This document shows, in pieces, positions 16,022 through 22,207 of a DNA stretch of 24,270 bases. Source of the DNA: a virus; IMG/VR virus record IMGVR_UViG_3300037153_000449, positions 1-24,270 of that record; one strand, 5' to 3'. Under the pieces are notes generated by a model that was not told where the DNA came from, made no database searches, and saw only the letters and a list, made by a program, of their open reading frames with translations. Position 1 is the first letter of the stretch. Each line of letters begins with the position of its first letter. Both the position numbers and the translations under genes were made by a program.

Positions 16022-16656
16022 CCCCGACGGCGGCGATCGGGACGCTCGCTGTGGCGGCGGCGGTGTCGGGCGGGCTGGTCGCCGCCGTGTTCACCTGGCA
16101 GACCGTCGCCGGGGTCGACACGACACCATCCACCACGACGACGGTGACCGTCGCCGGCCCGCCCGGCCCGCCCGGCCCGCCCGGCCCCGCAGGCGACCGC
16201 GGTCCGGCCGGCCCGCAAGGTGCGCCCGGTCAGGACGCCACCGTGGCGATGGTCGCCGCCGCCGTCGCCGCCTACTGCGCCGACAACGCCTGCCGAGGCC
16301 AGCCCGGCCCGGCCGGCCCGCAGGGCGAGACCGGTCCCGCCGGTCCCGCCGGTGTCGGCATCCCCGGCCCCGCCGGTCCCGCTGGTCCCGCCGGTCCCGC
16401 CGGCAAGGACGGCGCCTCGATTCAGGGCCCATCCGGCCCGGCCGGCCCGGCGGGCGCGGATGGAGTGGGCATCCCTGGCCCGATCGGCCCGCAGGGCGAG
16501 CCGGGCGAGCAGGGGCCGCCGGGGCCGGTCCCGTCGACGTCGACCCCGACGCTCGCCGACCTGTGCCCGGCCGGCACCCAACTCGTCACCATCGACGTCC
16601 ACCAACGCCAACCCGTCGACACCGACCGCACCGTCACCCTCTGCGCCGTCCCCTAA
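16018..16656 (+). CDS. Membrane-anchored collagen-like protein
   Basis: The 212-residue protein starts with one N-terminal hydrophobic segment (about 5-30), then a Thr-rich stretch and two Gly-X-Y collagen-like blocks, about 47-72 and 94-170. The break between them is an Ala-rich helix with two cysteines (C87, C92). A short C-terminal region has two more cysteines (C183, C209). Trimeric triple helix with disulphide links is likely. The GTG start overlaps the previous stop. Being last in the lysis cassette, it may span from membrane into cell wall, or it may be a lysogenic-conversion surface protein. The repetitive DNA (ggtcccgcc units) could change length by slippage. Confidence 0.75.
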   Translation: MTPTAAIGTLAVAAAVSGGLVAAVFTWQTVAGVDTTPSTTTTVTVAGPPGPPGPPGPAGDRGPAGPQGAPGQDATVAMVAAAVAAYCADNACRGQPGPAGPQGETGPAGPAGVGIPGPAGPAGPAGPAGKDGASIQGPSGPAGPAGADGVGIPGPIGPQGEPGEQGPPGPVPSTSTPTLADLCPAGTQLVTIDVHQRQPVDTDRTVTLCAVP

Positions 16657-16676
16657 GCCGGGGGCCCGGATCTGGT

Positions 16677-16790
16677 TCACGTGTAGGCGACGAACAGCCA
16701 CAGGCAGATGAGGAAGCCGGCGGCGATGGCCAGCCACAGCCACGTCGACGACCACGGCCCCTTCGGCTCGAGCGGCGGCAGCCCGTTCAC
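16677..16790 (-). CDS. 37-residue single-span membrane protein downstream of the integrase
   Basis: On the minus strand a GTG at 16790-16788 overlaps the integrase stop (GTGA) and reads 37 residues: MNGLPPLEPKGPWSS, then a strong hydrophobic, Trp-rich span (TWLWLAIAAGFLICLWLF) and VAYT. A GGGGA element about six bases before the GTG could be the SD. Coupling to the integrase and a clean membrane segment support a real gene. The role is unknown; superinfection exclusion or toxin-like small membrane proteins expressed in lysogens are possible. Confidence 0.55.
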   Translation of the reverse strand: MNGLPPLEPKGPWSSTWLWLAIAAGFLICLWLFVAYT

Positions 16791-17590
16791 GCCGCGTCCC
16801 CGTACATGGCGTCGATCACCGGGCGGGCCTGCGGATCCCACCCCGAGTAGCCCATCGTCGTGGCGATGTTGGCGTGCCCCATCGTCTTGGCGACTAACAG
16901 CAGGTTGCCGCCGGCGATGCGGGTCATCTCGGTGCCGAACGTGTGCCGCAACTGGTGTGGCGTGCCGACGATCCCCAACGCCCGGAAGTGGCGTCGCACG
17001 ATGTCCCCGATCGTGTCGGGGGTGACCTGGCGGCCGTGGCGGCCGACGATGACAGGACCACGCACCCCGATCCCCTCGAGCAGGCCGGCGAGCATCGGGT
17101 GGATCGGCACGAGCCGGTCCTTGCCGCCCTTGCCGTCACGCACGACGAGCTCGCGGTGGTGCAGCGACACGTCGACGGCGTCCAAGGCGGCGATCTCGGC
17201 GTTGCGCAGCCCGGCGTACATGCCGAGCCCGACGATGCGCCGGGTCCGCAACGGCCCGCAGGCCAGGACGCAGGCGACGGCGTCGTCGGGCAGTGGGCGC
17301 GGCATAGCCCGGGGGACACGCACCCGGTCGACGTCGTCGAGCGGATTGGCGGCCAGGCCGTCGCGGCGCACCGCCCAGGCGTAGAACATCTTGAGGTCGG
17401 AACGGTAGGCGTGACGGGTCTTGGCGTTGCGATGCCGGGCGAGGTACTCCTCGACGTCCTCGGCGCGGGCGGCGTCGAGCGGCAGCGGGTCGATGAAGTC
17501 GCCGAACAGGCGGACGGTGGCCAGGTAGCGTTCGACGGTCTTGGCGGCGAGCCCGCGCGACTGCACGTGGCGCCGGTAACGGTCCAGCAT
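16787..17590 (-). CDS. int: Tyrosine recombinase / integrase
   Basis: This inserts and excises the phage genome at attachment sites. The 267-residue product has an N-terminal SAM-like core-binding domain (about 1-85) and a catalytic domain. Catalytic residues are visible: R129 (AGLRNAEI), K154 or K157 (GKGGKDR), H212 and R215 (HQLRHTFG), H239 (MGHANIATT) and nucleophile Y248 (MGYSG). The start at 17590 is preferred over a start 33 codons earlier because a GAGGGGG SD sits about nine bases upstream and the extra residues look unrelated. The length is short, without an arm-binding domain, like small XerD-type integrases. It is probably co-transcribed with the repressor upstream. Confidence 0.92.
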   Translation of the reverse strand: MLDRYRRHVQSRGLAAKTVERYLATVRLFGDFIDPLPLDAARAEDVEEYLARHRNAKTRHAYRSDLKMFYAWAVRRDGLAANPLDDVDRVRVPRAMPRPLPDDAVACVLACGPLRTRRIVGLGMYAGLRNAEIAALDAVDVSLHHRELVVRDGKGGKDRLVPIHPMLAGLLEGIGVRGPVIVGRHGRQVTPDTIGDIVRRHFRALGIVGTPHQLRHTFGTEMTRIAGGNLLLVAKTMGHANIATTMGYSGWDPQARPVIDAMYGDAA

Positions 17591-17685
17591 GGACTGATTC
17601 CCCCTCGGTGTGATGCCCGCTGGCCCGTCCATCGGCACGTCGACGGTGAGGCAATAGCGACGATCGTGTGACGATCCCAGCCCGC

Positions 17686-17934
17686 TCATGCGGCGACGGC
17701 GAGGACAGCGAGTCCCGGATAGCGCTCGTTACCCGGTGCAGTAGGGCCGGGATCATCTCCGTCGAGCAGCCAGTCGACGGACACGTTCGTGACACCGGCC
17801 CACATCTCGATCACCGGGTAGCTCGGTACATGCGTGCCCGTCTCCCATCCGGCGACCGCTGAACGACTCACGCGCAGCCGTGCCGCCATGTCGGCCTGAC
17901 GTTTCCCGGCGTGCTCGCGGGCCTTGCCGGAAAT
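17686..17934 (-). CDS. Cro/CI-type repressor, probable ATT start
   Basis: This is a short XRE-family DNA-binding protein. From an ATT at 17934 it has 82 residues with all helices of the fold: KAREHAGKRQADMAARLRV then SRSAVAGWETG (recognition helix), and VSVDWLLDG at the end of the domain. The first ATG (17889) would remove helix 1. No ATG, GTG or TTG lies upstream in frame before a stop, so ATT with AGG six bases before it, or a sequence error, is needed. It has no protease-sensitive C-terminal domain. It lies upstream of int in the same direction, facing away from the early operon, and the operator-like repeats overlap its start, as expected for the lysogeny repressor. Confidence 0.75.
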   Translation of the reverse strand: MSGKAREHAGKRQADMAARLRVSRSAVAGWETGTHVPSYPVIEMWAGVTNVSVDWLLDGDDPGPTAPGNERYPGLAVLAVAA

Positions 17935-18082
17935 GTCCGACCTGTGATTGGATGTCGGACATGCACCTCGTGTCCGGGGGCGGCGAGCGGCCCGTGTGGA
18001 CCTTCACCGACAGGTTGCGCAACTTTCCGTTGCAATCTGTGTCCGACATATGACAACATCCGGATTGTGTCAGAGTCCGACT
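17933..18082. promoter_or_regulatory. Lysogeny/early control region with four operator-like sites
   Basis: Four copies of the symmetric core GTCSGAC occur in 150 bases: TGTCCGACC (17934-17942), TGTCGGACA (17953-17961), TGTCCGACA (18040-18048) and AGTCCGACT (18074-18082). The first two form a 9-bp perfect inverted repeat (17933-17941 with 17954-17962) over the repressor start; the third and fourth flank the start of the rightward early gene. The region also has the palindrome GTTGCGCAAC (18014-18023). Divergent promoters must lie here, but no clear -35/-10 pair could be fixed. The sites are probable repressor (or Cro) binding sites. Confidence 0.65.
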
Positions 18083-18249
18083 TGCTCTCGCCGCAGGCTG
18101 CCGCCCTCATCCTCCGAGTGAGTCCGCGCACCATCGCCCGATGGGCCGACGACGGGCTGCTCGGGGACGTCGTGTTCACCGAGGGTGGACAACGCCGGTT
18201 GTCCCGTGACGCCGTCGAGCGGCTCGCCGCGGACCGGGCGGCGTCGTGA
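18067..18249 (+). CDS. Small HTH protein (MerR/excisionase-like), first early gene
   Basis: The 60-residue product has a winged helix-turn-helix of the MerR/BldC/excisionase kind: LSPQAAALILRVSPRTIARWADDGLL, then the wing ending GGQRRLSRDAVERL. It could be an excisionase (Xis) or a Cro-like regulator. The GTG at 18067 is the only start that keeps the domain; no SD is seen, so the mRNA may be leaderless or nearly so. One operator-like site lies inside its first codons, another about 20 bases upstream. It heads the rightward early operon, opposite the repressor. Confidence 0.7.
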   Translation: MSESDLLSPQAAALILRVSPRTIARWADDGLLGDVVFTEGGQRRLSRDAVERLAADRAAS

Positions 18250-18410
18250 CCCCCGCCGAGCTCGACGCCCTCGCCGTCCTCCAGGCCGACACCCGACTCC
18301 GCTACCAGCTCGCCCGGCTCCCCATCCTGTCCTGGGAGCCGGCTTCCGCCCCACCTCCACCTCCGGGCAAGGCTGCCGCCCGTCCGACCGGTGGAGGTGG
18401 GGCACCATGA
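18246..18410 (+). CDS. Small early protein (54 residues) carrying a long RNA hairpin in its 3' end
   Basis: GTG 18246 overlaps the previous stop. The N-terminal half is helical (ELDALAVLQADTRLRYQLARLP); the C-terminal half is Pro/Gly-rich low complexity coded by the two arms of a 14-bp inverted repeat. No family was recognised. Because its 3' codons form the hairpin that covers the SD of the next gene, its main role may include translational coupling. Confidence 0.5.
   Translation: MTPAELDALAVLQADTRLRYQLARLPILSWEPASAPPPPPGKAAARPTGGGGAP
18348..18403 (+). promoter_or_regulatory. 14-bp inverted repeat that covers the SD of the next gene
   Basis: GCCCCACCTCCACC (18348-18361) pairs perfectly with GGTGGAGGTGGGGC (18390-18403). 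The 28-base loop holds a further CGGGC/GCCCG stem (18364-18368 with 18378-18382 region). The right arm contains GGAGG (18393-18397), nine bases before ATG 18407, so the folded RNA would block that start. Ribosomes translating the gene at 18246 would open it. Confidence 0.6.
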
Positions 18411-18535
18411 CCGACGACCTCGACGACCTCGACGACGAGGCGGCGTTGGCGTTGCAACGGCTACGCATCGCCCACCTCGAAGCGATGCTCACCCGGCTGC
18501 GCGACGACGACCCGGACCCGCAGGACGTGGCGTGA
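18407..18535 (+). CDS. Small acidic helical early protein (42 residues)
   Basis: ATG 18407 overlaps the previous stop (ATGA), with SD GGAGG nine bases upstream inside a strong stem. The product is very acidic at both ends (MTDDLDDLDDE, DDDPDPQD) around one amphipathic helix (LALQRLRIAHLEAMLTRLR). No family was recognised. Coupled on both sides in the early operon. Confidence 0.5.
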   Translation: MTDDLDDLDDEAALALQRLRIAHLEAMLTRLRDDDPDPQDVA

Positions 18536-18846
18536 GCCGCCAGCCGAGCGCCGCCGCCGAGCGCCACCGGCGAGCCGCCACCCGCCCGACCACACGCCCC
18601 GGCTCCGAAACCACCGGCCTCGCCGTCGGCGACCCGGTCCGCGTCGCCCGTAGCGGGGGGAGCACAGGCACGTGGAGCCGCTACGACGGGCGCAACGGCT
18701 GGGTGGCGGCACTGACCACCCAAACGTTCCCGTCGGGCGTCACCTACGTCGAGATCGGTGTCAGCTGGGTGCAGCCGACCGACCGTCGCAACCCGGCAAC
18801 GGACGCCTGGTTCCGTGCCGACGAACTCGAAGCGGTCGAGCCGTGA
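18532..18846 (+). CDS. Early protein with SH3-like beta domain
   Basis: The 104-residue product starts at GTG in a GTGA overlap. The first 30 residues are basic and disordered; the rest (VGDPVRVARSGGSTGTW, GWVAALTTQTFPSGVTYVEIGV, WFRADELEAVEP) looks like a small SH3-like or KOW-like beta barrel. Nucleic-acid binding is possible. Function is unknown. Confidence 0.55.
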   Translation: MSRQPSAAAERHRRAATRPTTRPGSETTGLAVGDPVRVARSGGSTGTWSRYDGRNGWVAALTTQTFPSGVTYVEIGVSWVQPTDRRNPATDAWFRADELEAVEP

Positions 18847-19247
18847 CCGGCCCGCACCGTCCCGGCCGTCCCGCGGGCCCCGCCGTCACCCCCACCACGG
18901 CGGCCGGGGAGCCGACCGAGGCCGACATGATGCGCGCCGTCTTGGACGCCGCCCGGTTCACCGGATGGCGGGTCGGCCACTTCCGTCCCGCCCGCACCAA
19001 ATGGGGGTGGCGCACCCCGGTCGAAGGTGACGGCACCGGGTTCCCCGACGCCGTCATGATCCACCCGGCCGCCGGACTGTGCTGGTGGGTCGAATTCAAG
19101 ACGGCCCGGGGCCGGCTGTCAGCCGAGCAGGAACGCTGGCGGGACGACCTCGTGCGGGCCGGCCAGGTGTGGCGACTGGTGCGCGGCCGGGCCGGGCTCA
19201 CCGCCCTGCTCGACGACATGGCGACCCTGCCACGGGTGGCGTCGTGA
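18843..19247 (+). CDS. VRR-NUC family nuclease
   Basis: This 134-residue protein is a stand-alone VRR-NUC nuclease of the PD-(D/E)XK superfamily. TEADMMRAVLDAARFTGWRV starts the domain, GFPDAVMI holds D69, and WWVEFKTARGRLS holds E84 and K86; Q96 in LSAEQERW completes the usual set. Such small phage nucleases act as structure-specific or Holliday-junction nucleases in replication and recombination. The GTG start overlaps the previous stop; the next gene starts in the same GTGA manner. Confidence 0.82.
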   Translation: MTGPHRPGRPAGPAVTPTTAAGEPTEADMMRAVLDAARFTGWRVGHFRPARTKWGWRTPVEGDGTGFPDAVMIHPAAGLCWWVEFKTARGRLSAEQERWRDDLVRAGQVWRLVRGRAGLTALLDDMATLPRVAS

Positions 19248-19414
19248 GCAACGAGCTGGTCGTCGGCCGCGACGGACGCATCTACATCATCTGCGGCGAA
19301 CCGAAGGCCGGCTACCGGGTCTACGCCGTCAACGAGGAACCGTTCGCCTCCTACGAGCGCAAGTACGAGGCCCGCCGCGACCTGATGCACGGCCGGCTGG
19401 AGGCACCGTCGTGA
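19244..19414 (+). CDS. Small early protein (56 residues), unknown
   Basis: GTG 19244 overlaps the nuclease stop. The product is a compact beta-then-helix sequence (VVGRDGRIYIICGEPKAGYRVYAV, then EARRDLMHGRLE). No signal, membrane span or known motif was seen. Coupled in the early operon; function unknown. Confidence 0.5.
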   Translation: MSNELVVGRDGRIYIICGEPKAGYRVYAVNEEPFASYERKYEARRDLMHGRLEAPS

Positions 19415-19587
19415 TCGCCGCCGACTTGGCCGTCGACGTCGTCCTGGCGGTCATCGGGTTTGGGGCGGTTGTCGTCGCCCTCGTCGACGCCGCGCATGTA
19501 TGGCATAACCGGCCACCGGTCGTGCGCGACCGCCACGGACGGTGGCGGGCAGCACCGCGACCAGTCAACGGATGGGGACGGCGATGA
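19411..19587 (+). CDS. Small single-span membrane protein (58 residues)
   Basis: GTG 19411 overlaps the previous stop and the product ends in an ATGA overlap with the next gene. It has an N-terminal membrane segment (about 5-27, rich in Val, Ala and Gly) followed by a basic, Arg/Trp-rich tail (RDRHGRWRAAPRP). The topology would put the basic tail in the cytoplasm or at the membrane surface. Function is unknown. Confidence 0.55.
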   Translation: MIAADLAVDVVLAVIGFGAVVVALVDAAHVWHNRPPVVRDRHGRWRAAPRPVNGWGRR

Positions 19588-19814
19588 GCGACAACCGCGA
19601 GGAGATCACCATGGACATGAACGGCAACATGAACGGCTCCGAGTTCCGCGCCAACGCCGGACTCATCACCTGGGAACTCCGACTCCCGGGTGCCATCCCC
19701 GCCGAGGTCTGGCCGGTGCTGCGCCGTCTGCAAGCCGCCGCATGCAAGGCGTCGGTGGCGATCGACGCCGCCATCGAGACCGCCCGCGCTGACGAGGTGA
19801 CGGCAGAGCAGTGA
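19584..19814 (+). CDS. Small early protein (76 residues), unknown
   Basis: ATG 19584 overlaps the previous stop, and GGGGACGG just upstream can act as SD. The N-terminal part is rich in Asn, Met and Glu (MDMNGNMNGSEF); the C-terminal part is an Ala-rich helix (RLQAAACKASVAIDAAIETARADE). The middle (LITWELRLPGAIPAEVWPVL) suggests a small ordered domain. No family was recognised. Confidence 0.5.
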   Translation: MSDNREEITMDMNGNMNGSEFRANAGLITWELRLPGAIPAEVWPVLRRLQAAACKASVAIDAAIETARADEVTAEQ

Positions 19815-20698
19815 GCGGCGACGAGAAACCGGACATCGTCTACGGCCGGCTGCTCGAGGCCGCCCACATCTCCGGCTACGGCTTCGATCGGATGACCGAC
19901 GAGCTGTTGTGGTTGCTCGACGGCGACCACTGGCGGCATGTCGGGCCCGGCTACAGCAACGTCAACGAGTTCCTCCGGTCGATCGACATGTCCGCGTTCA
20001 ACATCGCCGACAAGGTGACGTTGCATCGACGGATCCACGAGTTGCAGCCGACGGCCACCGAACGGGCCATCGGCCAGGCCACCGGGACTCCCAAGAGCAC
20101 CGTGCATCGCGACCTTGCCCCAGATGGGGCAACCAACACGCCAGAGGTCGCTTCTGAGCAGGTTGAACCCAGTCAGCTTGCCCCAGATGGGGCAGCCAAC
20201 ACACCACATGTCACTCGCAACAGCGGGCAGGACGAGTGGTACACGCCGCCCGAGCTCACTCACGCCGCCCGTGACGTGCTCGGCGTCATCGACTTGGACC
20301 CGGCCTCGAGCGAGGCCGCCAATCGCACCGTCAAGGCAGCCCGGTTCTACACCGTCGACGACGACGGGCTCGCCCAGGACTGGAAGGGCCGGGTGTGGAT
20401 GAACCCGCCGTACTCGACCGGGGTGGTCGACCGGTTCGTGTTCAAGCTGCTCGACGTCTTCCAGTCGGGCGACGTGCCCGCGGCGGTGGTGCTGACGAAC
20501 AACGCCACCGACACACGCTGGTGGCAGGCGCTCGCCCGGCGCAGCGCAGCGGTGTGCATGGTCGCCGGCCGGGTCCGTTTCCGCGCCGCGTCCGGTGAGG
20601 TCGCCGGCGCCGGGCTGCAGGGCCAGTCGGTGTGCTACCTCGGCGACCACGTCAGCACGTTCACCGAGCGGTTCCGCGAGTTCGGAGTCGTGCTGTGA
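19811..20698 (+). CDS. Phage DNA N6-adenine methyltransferase (Dam-like) with N-terminal HTH region
   Basis: The 295-residue protein ends in a phage N6-adenine methyltransferase domain (about 139-295): DEWYTP (141-146), DLDPAS (161-166), the catalytic NPPY (198-201) and the conserved tail LQGQSVCYLGDHVSTFTERF. It would methylate adenine in phage DNA, possibly against host restriction. The N-terminal region (about 10-102) is helical and ends in an HTH-like TERAIGQATGTPKSTVHRDL. The linker (103-138) has two repeats of LAPDGA-NTP whose DNA forms two hairpins. It is coupled to the previous gene. Methylated target site unknown. Confidence 0.85.
   Translation: MSGDEKPDIVYGRLLEAAHISGYGFDRMTDELLWLLDGDHWRHVGPGYSNVNEFLRSIDMSAFNIADKVTLHRRIHELQPTATERAIGQATGTPKSTVHRDLAPDGATNTPEVASEQVEPSQLAPDGAANTPHVTRNSGQDEWYTPPELTHAARDVLGVIDLDPASSEAANRTVKAARFYTVDDDGLAQDWKGRVWMNPPYSTGVVDRFVFKLLDVFQSGDVPAAVVLTNNATDTRWWQALARRSAAVCMVAGRVRFRAASGEVAGAGLQGQSVCYLGDHVSTFTERFREFGVVL
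20115..20194 (+). repeat. Two hairpin-forming direct repeats inside the methyltransferase linker
   Basis: TTGCCCC-AGAT-GGGGCAA (20115-20132) and TGCCCC-AGAT-GGGGCA (20179-20194) are near-identical inverted repeats 64 bases apart, within a longer direct repeat that codes LAPDGA(T/A)NTP twice. They may only be a duplicated linker, or they may be DNA or RNA binding sites. Confidence 0.6.
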
Positions 20699-21021
20699 GA
20701 CAGCGCCGCTTTGTCGCCGGTCAGCAGTTCGTGGCTGGTGGCGTCCAGTTCCGAGTCGCCAGTGGGAGCAAGGGTTCCGGCGATCTGCGCCTCGACTGGT
20801 GTGTCGGTGGTGACTGGCAACCGGTCCTGCTCGATGCCGTCTTCGCTGTCGTCGACATGGTCGCCGAGAACGAGGACCGACTGTTCCCCTATCCGGCCAA
20901 GGGTGGCGAGGAGACGATGCGGTATCTCCGCATCGCGCGCATCCAGGGCTGGCAGGAGGCGTCACGTCTGTTGCATCTCGCCCGGGTGAGCCGGCATCGC
21001 GAGCAGGAGTTCACAGCATGA
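20695..21021 (+). CDS. Early protein (108 residues), unknown
   Basis: GTG 20695 overlaps the methyltransferase stop. The N-terminal half is beta-rich with repeated QFVAGG and VQFRVASG-like segments; the C-terminal half is helical (FAVVDMVAENEDRLF, TMRYLRIARIQGWQEASRLL). The third positions are less GC-rich than in neighbours in the first 100 bases. No known family was recognised. It precedes the RecT-like gene, to which it is coupled by ATGA overlap. Confidence 0.5.
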   Translation: MRQRRFVAGQQFVAGGVQFRVASGSKGSGDLRLDWCVGGDWQPVLLDAVFAVVDMVAENEDRLFPYPAKGGEETMRYLRIARIQGWQEASRLLHLARVSRHREQEFTA

Positions 21022-21905
21022 CCGCGGAGATCGCTGGTGCGGCCGGGGCGGGGGGGACCCCGGCCGCGCCCGCCGACCGTACGGGCGAGTCCGTGGGTGC
21101 GGTCACAGCTGGGGAGCTGGCGGCCGCACCCACACCCGCCGCGGTGCCCGACAAGGTGTCACCAGGCAAGAGCCCACGGGCGCAGGCGTACAACGAGCTG
21201 TACTCGTTGGCCCGGCTGACGACGAACACGGCGATGGTCCCCCGCCCACTCCGCGGCCGCCCCGACGAGGCGTTCGCCGTGATGGTGTACGGCGCCGAGC
21301 TCGGCCTCGAACCGATGGCGGCGATGCGGTCGATCTTCCTGATCGAAGGCCAACCGACATGCTCGGCGCAGCTGATGCGCGCCCTCATCCAAGCCGCCGG
21401 CCACATGCTCGCCTGGCGCGAGGTCGGCGAGTCCCGGGTCGTGCTGTACGGGCGGCGTCGTGACACCGGCGCCGACACCACCGTCACCTGGACGCTCGAC
21501 GACGCGCGACGGGCGAAGCTGGCCGGCAAGGGCAACTGGGCGACCTACCCCCGGGCCATGCTCGCCGCCCGGGCCACCTCGGAGATCGCCCGGCTGCTGT
21601 TCGCCGACGTCCTCCACGGCATCGCCTACACCCCCGAGGAGGTCGGCGCGGTCGGCCCGTACGCGGCGATCGACGTCGACTGGCAACCACCCGACGACGA
21701 CGACGACTCGCAGCTGCGTTACGTGAATCGGGACACCGGCGAAGTGTTCGACGACGACACCCCCGCCCACGTCGTCCAGGCCGCCGTGTTGGACGCCGAA
21801 GACGCGATGGACGCCGAGTGGCTGGCCGAAGCCCGGGCCGATCCGGGCGACACGGTCGACGGCCGTGTCGCCCAAGCCGACCTCGACCTGGAAGGGGACG
21901 ATTGA
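21018..21905 (+). CDS. RecT-like single-strand annealing protein (putative)
   Basis: The 295-residue protein has a disordered Ala/Pro-rich N-terminus (1-50), then a region resembling RecT-type annealing proteins of actinophages: ELYSLARLTTNTAMVPRPLRG, FAVMVYGAELGLEPMAAMRS, GQPTCSAQLMRALIQAAGH, KGNWATYPRAMLAARATSEIARLLF and YTPEEVG. The C-terminal tail is very acidic, typical for ssDNA-binding and annealing proteins. It probably works with the VRR-NUC nuclease upstream in phage recombination or replication repair. No exonuclease partner of the usual RecE/YqaJ type is in the window. The family call is from recalled pattern, so moderate. Confidence 0.62.
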   Translation: MTAEIAGAAGAGGTPAAPADRTGESVGAVTAGELAAAPTPAAVPDKVSPGKSPRAQAYNELYSLARLTTNTAMVPRPLRGRPDEAFAVMVYGAELGLEPMAAMRSIFLIEGQPTCSAQLMRALIQAAGHMLAWREVGESRVVLYGRRRDTGADTTVTWTLDDARRAKLAGKGNWATYPRAMLAARATSEIARLLFADVLHGIAYTPEEVGAVGPYAAIDVDWQPPDDDDDSQLRYVNRDTGEVFDDDTPAHVVQAAVLDAEDAMDAEWLAEARADPGDTVDGRVAQADLDLEGDD

Positions 21906-22207
21906 TGCCGCGGACCAGCTACGAGTTCGACCACAGCCGCAACGTCTGCCGGTGCGGGCTGGATCTGCCCCCGGCGGCCGTGTGGACCGAGTTCACCGTG
22001 GCGTGGCATCGCTACCACCACACGCTGTGGGAGCACACCGCCCGCACCGTGCGCGGCACGAAGCCGACACTGGCCCAGGCGCGGGAGCTGATCGGCCGGG
22101 CCGGCGCCTACATCGAGGCGCTCGAAGCGGAGGCCCGGACGTTGCGGGTGGAGATCGGCGAGCTGCGCGACGAGCTCGCCGAGCGGCGCGGGCCGGTGGC
22201 GTCATGA
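21905..22207 (+). CDS. Early protein with C-terminal coiled coil, unknown
   Basis: ATG 21905 overlaps the previous stop (TGATG). The 100-residue product has a CRCG pair near residue 15, a Trp/His-rich middle (WTEFTVAWHRYHHTLWEH), and a heptad coiled coil at about 65-95 (IEALEAEARTLRVEIGELRDEL). It looks like an oligomerising accessory factor. Function is unknown. Confidence 0.55.
   Translation: MPRTSYEFDHSRNVCRCGLDLPPAAVWTEFTVAWHRYHHTLWEHTARTVRGTKPTLAQARELIGRAGAYIEALEAEARTLRVEIGELRDELAERRGPVAS

Noticed and set aside
16141-16540. GC-rich triplet repeats as a CRISPR-like or regulatory array
   Set aside because: They are the Gly-X-Y codons of the collagen-like protein, with no spacers.
16658-16669. 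CCGGGGGCCCGG between the convergent ends of the collagen-like gene and the small membrane gene as a terminator
   Set aside because: The stem is 5 bp with a 2-base loop and no T-run follows; it cannot be supported as an intrinsic terminator.
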